Origin: Nematopogon swammerdamellus
Taxonomy: Eukaryota > Arthropoda > Insecta > Lepidoptera > Adelidae
DNA length: 64,000 nucleotides
Direction: 5' to 3'
Assembly (NCBI GenBank): GCA_946902875.1
Contig: OX336336.1
Coordinates: 3,566,545 to 3,630,544 of the forward strand
The notes beneath the pieces were generated by a model. That model ran no database searches, was not told the origin of the DNA, and worked only from the letters and a program-made list of their open reading frames with translations. This document shows, in pieces, positions 20,401-32,400 of this stretch (the first letter of the stretch is position 1; each line of letters begins with the position of its first letter). Made by a program: the position numbers and the translations under genes.

Positions 20401-23400
20401 AAACATAGCTAAGAACCATCCCGATTAAAGCAGCTTTTAAATTAAAAAAAAACCGCATCCAGATCGGCCCATCCGTTTAGGAGCTACGATGTCACAGTCA
20501 GACCCTCAGACACACACACAAATACAGGCATATGGAGGCGTTAAACTTATAACAACCCCTCGTTTTGCGTGGACATCCGTCGTCTCTGCCTACCCTTTTG
20601 GAAAACAGGCGTTATTTATGTGGCCATTTACGCATATCCTTATTCAACGGACAAATCAATTTTGATCTGAAAATTTACTGTTATCTCCGCAGATCTCGTC
20701 TCTGCGACGAGATCGACGAGGCTAAACACCAACACCGTTTGCTGTTGACATTTGACTTTTGATAACAAATCGTTTCTGAAAATCATTTATTTTTTTATTG
20801 AAACTGACACGGTTGGCTACATCACCTACACCTACAACATCCGTGATGGATGACAGCCCATAATATCGGGTGAACTAGGTACCATGTCAGTGCTTCTCTT
20901 CATTTCATGTCGGCTACACTGAACACTGATCCTTCCTTTGTCGCACCGCTAGAGTGTGGAACTGTCTTCCGGTGGCTTCTTCTGGAATTTATAAGAAAAC
21001 GAAATCAATATACTACTAATAATAAATCTGTAAGGGATGGTCATGGAGTAAGTTACTTTGTTTTATGAGATACTGCGTTTGTAGACTCTATGTATGATAC
21101 TAAAACTAAATTGACGATTTTTAGAAATCTTTTCTGTGTGTATGCATGTATGTTCCTCCATAACTCTTAAACCGATAATCCGAATTCGATGAAACTTTTG
21201 ATTATACGGGACACAAGATAGGCTAAATAAAATTTAGTTCCGATTACGCTAAGATACGGCTCTCATACAAAGCTAATTGTTCCGTGCGCCGAAATAAAGG
21301 TACGTTAGCAGACTTACTTACTTTCTTCTTTTAAAATACGAATTTCACGCGAACGAAGCCGCGGGCAAAAGGTATATAAAATAAATCTAAACGAAAATAG
21401 AACCCTTTCCACACGAGTTCGACGACTCACTCTTGAGCGATTTTTTTTTTTGTAATAATTTTCCATATTTCCAGCCTCATAAGTACGACATAAATGTGAC
21501 ATAAATAGCCGAGAGCAAACATCCCTGACACATGAACATCATTGATAGGTCGCTTCTAGGTATTTTGTTTGCATGTCTGGTAATATTGAATCCCGAGCTT
21601 CCTAGATCGACATGACATCCGCACTCGCTCGCTATCGGCTTGCTCTCTTCCTATTTGTGTACCGGATGTGTCTGGTACACGGAACGAAGATTTATGTACG
21701 ACGACGGAATGCGCATATTCACAGAATTTTTTTTATGGAAACTGACACGGTTGGCTACATATTATCTCCTACTACATCCGTGATGTCAGGTCTGTCCGTT
21801 GTCGCACTCCCAGTATTTGTCGCAGTACTTGTCGTCGGCGACCACGCGTGCCTTCGTCTTGCACGGGTCCTCCACTTGCGCGGCGAACGAGACTCCGACC
21901 ACCTCCGACGGAGAGCAGGAGCCCTGGGGAAGAGATCAAATTGTGAGCTCTTGAGAGCACACAAGATCTGTGATGATGATCACATCGAGGAGGAACTTGC
22001 CAAAGTAAGGACAGCGTTGCGGCAGAATGGCTACAAACCACGAGCCTGCCTATCTGTTCAACATGCAACAACAGGGCCGGCAGAGGGTAGAGGTCGGAAG
22101 GCGGTGCGCCTACTTACCATACATACGACGGATCACGGACCGTATAGGTAAGTTGATGAGCAAGTTAAGCATAAAGACCTTCTACAAACCTCTCCCAAAA
22201 ATCCAAGGATGTTGAGAACAGTCAAGGATCAGATTCCACTGCAGGTTCCAGGTGTATACAAAATACCATGTAGCTGTGGGAGGTGCTACATCGGACAAAC
22301 GAAGCGGAGTGTTCAGACAAGGTAGTCGGAACACATCAGGGCGATGAAGAACAACGAGTTCCATAAGTCAGCCATCTGTGAGCATGCTCTGGACAGTTGC
22401 ACAAATCATTGGATTCGATTCAACCAAACCAGGATGATATCAGTGGGAAAACACTATATGTACAACGTTTGGTTCGGGAATCCATTGAAATTTCCAGACA
22501 TGCCAAATTTAACAGAGAATACAGCATGGTACTCTCTTCATCGTGGACTCCACTGCTGGCGAAGCATGGCTCGGGTGGTAACCAGCATCAAGCTCTGGCA
22601 GCCATAGACACAGTGAGCTACGTATGCACCGACCTTTTCCAGCAAGAGATGTCCAACCTACCCGCATCGGCCGAAGTACCCTCACATCGCTACAATCTTC
22701 GTCAGCGGCGACCGGCATTGACATCTGACTGGACGGCGACGTGTCGGGTGTCCTCCAGGTCGTCGCAGACCGCGAGTCCTGAAGATCTCTCCGGAGTGTG
22801 GGACGAAACGTCAACAAACAAAAGTGAGTCACTTTAATTATACCGCATAACCGAAAAAAATATTATATAATGTGTAACAGCGGTAAAAGCCTAAACGAAC
22901 ATACAATTAAACTATTTTCGTATTTTTGGTTCTATACCTTGTGCTCTTGAAACCTATTGCATCTTGCCAAACTTCATCATACTAGATTCAGATTCAGATT
23001 CAGACAGGTCTTGGACTAGGTCTTGACATTTCTGCTAGGGCGTCCGATTCTTTGTTCTGTGTTTTGGCATTCTACAGACGGAATCTCTAATGACTGTTCC
23101 GCCTCGCCGTGCATTCCGTGCCAATGTTTTATTCAGATACATTCACAGTCAATAATCTAGTATCGAGATTTCAGTTGAGATAAAATTATGTCTTTATCGT
23201 CACGACTATCAAGCATTTTCGCGTAGTTTTCAGGGTTCCGTACCTCAAAAGTGGAAAAAACTAAACCATTATAGGATCACTCTTGTGTCTGTTTCTCCGT
23301 CTGTCACAGCTTATTTTCTCCGAATCTACTGGACGAAAATAAATGGACGTTTAAAATTTGGTACACATACAGAGTTTGATGACCCAATCACGGACGTAAA

Positions 23401-26400
23401 GCGTAAATTAACGAATATCGATATTGGTGGTCAATATTGGGGCACAATTTTAGAAAGTTAAAAATGTTTTTCAAGTGCATCATATGTGTCACATATAAAT
23501 GAAAAGGGCTTGTTATAAGGAATACATACAAATATATTATATATTTTTAATTAATAAATAACATTTTTAACCTTTATAAAATGCATAATTTAAGAGATAT
23601 AAAAATACAGAAAAATCAAACATCAATTTATAATCTGGTATGGTTTCGGCAGTCGAAGTTTCTTGCCGGTTCTTGGGTTTCTCTGCGGTTCTCGTGGGTT
23701 TAATCGAAGCTATTAGAACAAATAGTGACAAGTTCGAGTACAGTCTAACTTTCATATGAATGATCAGTACAGTTCGCCTGCTACAATTTCCGATGTTTCA
23801 ATGTGTGGATATTTCTTCATAACAAGTATAAATAAATAAATAAATCTATTTAAACGGCTACCTATTACGGTTACAGCAGCCCTTTGAAAGGTTGGACAGA
23901 CAGACGGACGGACGGACGGACAGACCAGAAGGAGGCTTCCGTATGAACACGCAAACCTACAAACCTTGAAAAAAAACCTTCTTATAAGGGGTATATCAAG
24001 GGTATATCCCCTTAATTTTTGCTTTTATTTTTTTTTGTTTTATTATTTGTTAGGATATTTCGTTCATAATATTGTTAACATTTCAACCTGTTCCTAGTAC
24101 GGAACAAAATATGCAGCCCTTTAAATATGGGACAGACGAACGGACAGGCTAGGTAGGCTTAGTAATAGTGTCCCACACGGAACCCTAAAAAAAAAATATT
24201 GTCTGGCGTACAAGCGACGTCGTCCAAAACAAACATAATTAATTTAATTAAAATAATGTAATTAGAGCTAATGCTGTGAAAACATGCGTACCTACGAAAT
24301 AAGTCAAGGAAATGATAAGCCATTGAAAATATTATTAACGCAAATTGCTCAAAGAGAGTCGCACATAAAAATATATCCTCGTAATCGGCTTTCTTATACA
24401 TTGCATACATTCTTGCTCTCTACATTTGGTCGGCATGCAGTACATTCGCATTGGACAGAAGATACGTCAGTACACAAGTGCGACGGCGGCAGATATATTT
24501 CAAACTAGCTGAGCCCGCGGCTCCGCTCGCGTGAAATTCGTATTCCAAAGAAGAATGTAAGTAACTAAGGGCAAGGCCGAAGGCCGAGCTGGTTTCAGGT
24601 AAACGATAAACCTTTCTCAAATAAAGGAAGTAAGTAAGGGCGAGGCCGAAGGCCGAGCTGCGTTCAGGAAGACGATAAAACTGCTGGAAGAAAGGAAGGA
24701 ACTAAGTGCGAGGCCGAAGGCCGAGCTGCGTTCAGGTAAACCAAAAACCCTCTTCCGCCTTCGGGCCTCGCCCTTAAAGACTTCCTTTCTTCGATAGAAT
24801 ATAATATTTCTTCGAGATGGTTTAGCTTCTTCCTGAACGCAGCTCGACCTTCGGCCTCGCCCTTAGTTACTTGCTTTCTTCGAGATGGTTTATCATTTGT
24901 CAGAACGTAGCTCGGCCTTCGGCCTCGCCTTAGTTGCTTACTTTCTTCAAGATGGTTTAGCTTCTTCCTGAACGCAGCTCGGCCTTCGGCCTCGCCCTTA
25001 GTTACTTGCTTTCTTCGAGATGGTTCTTCAATTATCCGAACGTAGCTCGGCCTTCGGCCTCGCCTTAGTTACTTACTTTCTTCAAGATGGTTTAGCTTCT
25101 TCCTGAACGCAGCTCGGCCTGCGGCCTCGCCCATAGTTACTTACTTTCTTCGAGAAGGTTTATGGTCTTCCAGAATAGAGCTCGGCCTTCGGCCTCGCCC
25201 TTAGTTACTTACTTTCTTCAAGAATGTTTTTCTTCTTCCTGAACTCAGCTCCGCCTTCCGCCTCGCCCTTAGTTACTTTCATCGAGAAAGAATATCGTTT
25301 ACGTGAGCGCAGATCCGCCTTCGGGCCCGCCTTTAGTTACTTACTTTCTTTTTTTTAAATACGAATTTCACGCGAGCGAAGCCGCGGGCAACAGATATAT
25401 AAATTGTATTGCACCAATGACAGCGACATAACTTCGACTTTCAATTATTATTTTTATTTATCAAACAATTTGTCACCGGCCAGCTCACGTCGAGATGACA
25501 GTTCTCCGTTGTCAACATGACATTTAAAATTGTTTTTTACCTTTACTTTGGATTACGTGATTTTTATTATATTTTTAAATTATTATGTTCATCCGGGATA
25601 TACACTGTCACTATAAAAAGTTTCGTCAAATTCCGTTCAGTGGTTTTTGCGAGATGAGCGTACAAATAGACATTTTTGCATTTACGATTTTATGATATGT
25701 ATAGAAAGAATAGATATGTATAGACTATTGTGTTCAAGTTATAAAAAAGAAGAACTGTCATTTTCGTTGTACATATCTACTTATTTTTAAATTTCGAATG
25801 AATATTTTATTCAAATCGTATTTGCTGCCAGTTCTCAAGATATAATTATGTACTTTGGACTACGTGATTTTAAACGCGCAATAATGTTTATAATTGTTAA
25901 TTTTTTTTTATTTTTGTAATTTTTTTTTACGTATTATGTTAACCCGGCATATAAACTGCCACTATACAAAGTTTCGTCTAATTCCGTTCAGTGGATTTTG
26001 CGTGATGCGCGTACAGACAAACAAACAAACAAACAAACAAACAAACAAACAAAAATTTTAAAAACTGTTCTAACATGTTCAGTATCTCATTTTAAGCCAC
26101 CCTGGTTAGTTTTTTTCCGAATACATTCAATGTACAGACTTTCTTACCTCTACGATTTTATTATATGTATAGATGTTGTCTTTCTCTACTTCTCTTTCAC
26201 CTGCTCGACGTGCGCCAATGATTGTGTTGTGTTTGAAAAATGTACGTGCATACCTACACGTGCTGCTTGCCGTTCAGAGCCCATAGAGCAGAGCAGGGGG
26301 TTGATACCAACATACTGTATCAATATAGTTTATGTATGTACTGTACCCCAGCAATCCAAGAGGAACTATCTTCTCGGAGGCCCCTCTGACTCAGTCACCC

Positions 26401-29400
26401 GTACCGGATCGGTGTTGTTCTGCAAGTACTCTTGTAAATCACAGCACAACACCGGCCACCACGTTTAGCAATGTGTTATGACAAGATAAATATCAAGCAG
26501 AAAGTAAGGCACGAAGACCCACGTGCTGCATGATTCGATGGAAGGACCGTGCCAAGGTGGTTGGCCTGTCGCCTTTTAGAACGACATCTCGCACTTATCC
26601 CTTAGTCGCCTTTTATGGCATGCACAGTGAGAGATGCAATGGGGCTATTCTTTTTAAGTACACCGGCCCCACGCGGTACTGTGATACATACTTCTATTTG
26701 CATATTTCTCTGGAATCGCCTTCGAAATCAAACACGCCTGTACATTTATTATCACTCTTTGTGTCGTTTTATGTGGAGTAGGCATTAAAGTAATAACATT
26801 AGAGGAGACGGGAGAGCACGGTCGTGGATCTTTTCGAAAGGGACAGCCGCTTCCGGGGTTATTACGTGCGCTACCAGCGACTGAGATGCGTCTACATGAT
26901 ATTTTATAGCTTTTACCACAGAATACTTAATAGGTACTATCGTACCAGAAGCCACACTCTACAAAGACACATAACTGCTCATGCAGAGACGCAATAAAGT
27001 GCAATTCAGCTCGCACAGCGCTACATACTGCACTGATGATTACTTTCACCAGTGGATGCTGAATATTCTTGTTCTCTATCTTGAAAGAAACTCGGATAGA
27101 AGATGCAGTGAAATCATTTATTTCAAGTTAGAAATTGAGTTTACATGTTGAGATTTAGAACTCTAGGGCCGAACTGCACATTACAAAGCAAAACAATAAC
27201 AAGAACAAAATAGGATTACACTCGAAAACATAAACTAAAGTATATATTTTAATTTTGAAAAGCATAGATTGTCTCTATGGCCAAAAGTATAAAATCTTGC
27301 GCTGTCACGCTTCTCTTTCTATCGCGTAAATCTATCTCTTCTGACGCGACACGTGCCGTGTTAGGGTTGTCATCTGTGACGAATAAATTACTCTGAATAC
27401 TAAAAAACTGTGGCTTCTCGTAAATATGATGACAAAATCATACGCGTGAACTTCTGTTGGAAGAATGTAACGCTTGTATGTATTACCATTCTTACGACAG
27501 AGCAAGACAAATAAAACGTGAACAATAACACGTTTCTTGTACGAGGACCCCTTCTTAATTTTTTACTTTTTGTTGTTTTTATTATTTGTTAGAACATTCG
27601 ACATAGCGGCTACCTATTACGATTCACAAGATACAGCGCTTGAAAGTTAGGACGGACGGACGTTGTAGGGAGGTCTCCGTACGGATGCGGGACCCTAAAG
27701 ACAAGCGATTGGTCGATCTACACCACGAGCACGAAAGATAATGGCATCACGAGCTTCAGTAAATGACGAGAAACGGGAAGCTAGAGATTATTTAGACACA
27801 TTGACACAAATTAGTAGGTACATATAAAACAGCATGGTCAATTTATTTTTATTTTTTTCTGCAAAAACTGAATTGGAACATAAATTATTTGACATGTTTA
27901 TTAACAAGTCAGTATATGAATATCTAATGAGATGCCCTGTTTGTAATGCTAAGTAACTAAGTAAATTATACATAATTTATATAATATGAATTTAGTTAAC
28001 GAAGGTAATCAATTTGCAAATGGCAATAAACTTTAATGGATGACAAATATAGACCGGAGTATTTTCGACCTACGCAGTACCCACTACCTAACTTAGACTA
28101 AACATACCTACCTATTATAGCAATACCTATATAAATGTATTTATTAGCTTTGGTTTATACATATGTACCAGTTTCAATCAAAACCTTTAGGGTCAAATCT
28201 AGATATCTCGATTAACAACAGTCGACCGACCGCACCACTGAGCTACCGAGGCTGACGACGACCGACTAATTCGGTGGTTAGTTCACAATAATTTTACCAT
28301 TTTCCCTTTCCTCCTATTTTGGACAAATTCATGAATTCGTGAAATAACTGTTGAGGGGCGGAGAGGTTTCAGGAGGAAATACGAAGAACGAAGAATTTCG
28401 AATTGGGGAAACTCATCTGCGACTCGAAAACAACGAGAATCCTTAGAGCGATCCTTAGAGCGATCTCGAATTCTCGACAGTGTATGAGCGGCTTTATGAG
28501 TGCTTGCATCGAATTTGGTACCGTATAATATGGTACAGTGTTATGAACCGGTCCATAAAATAATAGTCCCACTGCATCTGTCCCCGTGCATGTATTAAAA
28601 CGCTACTAAGGGATAAGGACAAGATGGCGTGCTAAAGGGTGACATATTGGCCGCTGACCTTCGCACAGTGCATAAGGCTGCGTACAACGTAACATTCCGT
28701 TGTATAAAAAATATTATAATGAAAGCTCATCATTAAGCCGCGTACAGACCTAGCGAGCGAGAGCGCGCGAAGGCTAACAAGCGAGACCGCGCGAACAGGT
28801 CTGGTGGACGGTACAGCGACGCTAAGCGAATGCGAAGGCGCGCACTCGATTGCGTTCGGTGGCGTTCGGTCGTGCTCCGGAATCAGCCTTTCGGCCGTGC
28901 GCAGTGTGGACGGTGTTAATGTACGGGTTAAATTCCCTATTGAATGGAGTATTTGGCCGGAACACTAACGCGCAAGAGCGCGCGAACGATTGCAAATCAG
29001 TGTGGCCGTAACAGCGATAGCAAACGATGGCGAGCGAGTGTTCGCTTGCCATCGGCGATGGGCATTCGCTGGGCCTCGCTGGCTCTCGCTCGCTAGGTCT
29101 GTACGCGGCTTCAATCTATCACCGTATGTGCACCCTACCTGCTCTCGTTGTTCGTTGGAGATAAAAACATATAGGGGTCAAATGAATTAAGTAATACAGT
29201 TATTTCATTCGTAAATCGTTTCTTTGTCGCACCATTATTGGTCTATTTAATATATTTAAGTACTGAAAATATAAATTTTGTCATCGTTCCTTAAAGCATT
29301 CCACCTTGAATTCTATCGGATATTATTCAAAGTTACAAAATTCAAACATAAAGTAACATCAGCTTTATTTCAATCTGATAAAGCACAAAATGAAATGACA

Positions 29401-32400
29401 TTATATTAAATTAATTCCAGAAGAAAATTGCACCTTATTCCTTCAACATTAAGTCAATTTTGGACTGTTACCAGTGTTATAAATAGAGTTCCTGGAAGCC
29501 AGGAACGTTCACAAATAAACGTAAAAAAAACGTTGCTTTCATTGTCCGCGTCATTCCATCCGGGTAGCGAGCAGAGAGCGACGACGAAGTGACGTTTTCA
29601 TCCCTTCGACTTGCTTAGTTCATTCAATTTGGTGGGTCCGGGGGTTGCTCTGTGGTAAAATCAACATGAGCTAAGTCGCATAGTTTACCATTTTGTTCTT
29701 GACTCAATTTAAACTGTTTTAGATAGTACTAGCTTATGCCCGCGGCTTCGCTCGCGTGAAATTCGTATTTAAAAAATTGGTTGTCTGTAAAGTCGCTTTA
29801 CGGACGATAGTTTTACGTGATAACGTCATAAAGAAACACAGCTATAAGAATTACCGTATTTTTTCGTACGGCACCCCTTTCGCTGCCGTACGCCGTACAT
29901 TTGTCGATTTCTAGCCTCGATTACGATACGGCAATTACCGTACGTTTGGCAACACTGCGGCGCTTGGGCCGATTGTGCCTCTCTATCGCTTGTTATGCGC
30001 TCTCGCTTGCACACGCAGGCTCAGATGGAACGTGACACTTTTTCGTGGGTGCAGCCGGTGTTCATCAATTTATAAGACGTTATCACGTCAAAAAGAAGAA
30101 AGTAAATAAGCCCGTTACCGTACCTTTGTTTCGGCGCGGGGAACCATTCGGTTTGTATGAGAGCCATTATCTTAGCGTTACCGCAACTGAATAGCCTACC
30201 CTGTGTGCTGTATAATCAAATGTGCTTGTACTGAGTTTCATAGAATTCGGATGATCGGTTTAAGAGTTATGGAGGAACATACATACAGAAAAAATTTGTA
30301 AAAATCGTAAATTTCGTTTTAGTATTATACATAGAGTCTACAGACGCAGTATCTCATAAAACAAAGTAACTTACTCCATGACCATCCCTTACAGATTTAT
30401 TATTAGTATTGATAGCGTTTGCCCGCGGCTACGCTTCGCGTGACTTTTTGCTCACAGCTCAGGCCGCCGATGACGTAGCGTTATGATTTATATCCTAAAA
30501 CCATCTTGAGAAATGGCAGAACGTAACAGTGACAACCGCATCTAAATAGTTTTTTTTTATGGAAACTGACACGGTTGGCTACATCACCTACTACATCCGT
30601 GATGTCAGCCCATAACACCGGGTGAACTAGGTGTCATGTCAGTGCTTCCCGTCGGTCGGGCCGGTACTTAAAAATAATAGCCCCACCGCATCTCTCCTCG
30701 TGCATGTCGCAAAAGGCGACTAAGAGATAATAAGGACAAGATGCCGTGCATAAGGGCAACAGGCTAGCCACCTCTCATCTTTGCACGGTCCTTCCACCGA
30801 GTCAAGTAGCAGGTGCGTGGTCTCGCATTCCTTACTTGCTGCTTGATAGTTGTATTGTCGTAAAACTTTGCTAAATGTAGTGGTCGGTGTTGCGCTGTTA
30901 TTTACAAAAGTACTTGCAGCACAACACCGACTACTCTGCTTATTCAGATTGTCGGGATACAGCGTATGATATCCATGACATTACATTATTTTCAATCTGT
31001 ACCTACCAACTTAACAAATAAGCGCCAAGCAAACCTGGGGGAATTAAAAAGTGCGCAGAGGAAAAAACCGGCCAAGTGCGAGTCGAACTCGCGCACCGAG
31101 GGTTCCGTATCGCCATGTCATGGTCGGCGCCACTCACGCCATCTATGGCATGTTTAATGAAATACTTTATATTAGTTAAAATTCATGATTAGTTAAAATG
31201 CTTCATGCTCTTTCCGGAAGATGGCGCGCATACGCTTTTTAGTTTTTTGTATGGGGACCCCGTGAATGTTTTACGTTTTCTTGTTTTTTTTTATTTGTTA
31301 TATCGGCCTTATTAAATAACACGTCATCATTTTGTGAAAATTTCAACGGGCCACCTATTACGGTTCAAGAGATACAGCCCTCCTCGGACAGACAGACAGA
31401 CGGCGCGGCGTAGGTTTATTAATAGGGCCTCGTAAGACGGATACGGAACCCTAAAAATTTACCCCACGTTCTACCTACTAATACCCCCGAGAGAGACTGC
31501 CTACTTCCATTACTGCATACTGTGAACTTTCTTTGTTTACAAAGATTTACGTCACTACGAACGAAGCACTATTCTGCTACTCGCTTAGCACATTTGGCGC
31601 TATACTAGTAAAGTTACATCGTACGAATTTTAATTTGTTCGTTATGAACGAAGTTCAGTACAGATTCAGATATTTATGCCGTCGGCCGGAACTGAATTTA
31701 ATTCTATCCTATCCTATTTAAGCCTATCCTATGTCACGTATAGTATTAATGTGCTTGTAATAAGTTTAATTGAATTCGGATGATCGGTTTAAGAGTTATG
31801 GAGGAACATACATACAGAAAAGATTTCTAAAAATCGTCTAGGTTTACTATCATACATAGAGTCTACAAACGCAGTATCTCATACATAAAACAAAGTAACT
31901 TACTCCATGACCATTTCTTACAGATTTATATTTCATCCATTTATTTACACGTTCCTTTTTATATAAATTTTACATCTTTTTAACAATTAAAATCTAAAAT
32001 TAATATAAAAATAAACGGAGTTTCCACCACCGGCAGCGGGGCGAACCCAAGCTACCGATGGTCGGGCCCCAGGGATTATAATAATAATATAACACTACCC
32101 CACTTACAGCCCCCGCTGCCGGTGCCATAGTGCACCACCCTGGCGGCGCGCGCATGATGATGGTTCATCGACTTAAAGTGCTGCGCGTCGTCGCTCCGCA
32201 GTAAGTGGATACGGAGCTCTCCGAGATGGGGGTGGTGGTGGCCTACGTGTCTAGTACCACCACCTATCGCTCGAAGCTAGTCTCGCGTCGTCCCGGAGAG
32301 CTCCGTAGCCACGGCCTGCACCCGCCGGCGTGCTTGGGGCTTGTCTCCCGCCGTCGGCGGAATTTTACCGTTTTCTTTTTTTTGTTTTTGTCTGTATTAA

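Noticed and set aside
21612..22151. 179-codon plus-strand open frame
   Set aside because: A chance join of an antisense exon 2 copy with the start of the Penelope-like remnant; only the second half has meaning, as part of the retroelement.
28822..29190. Overlapping 66-76-codon frames in a GC-rich block
   Set aside because: They lie inside an inverted-repeat element and have no recognisable motif.
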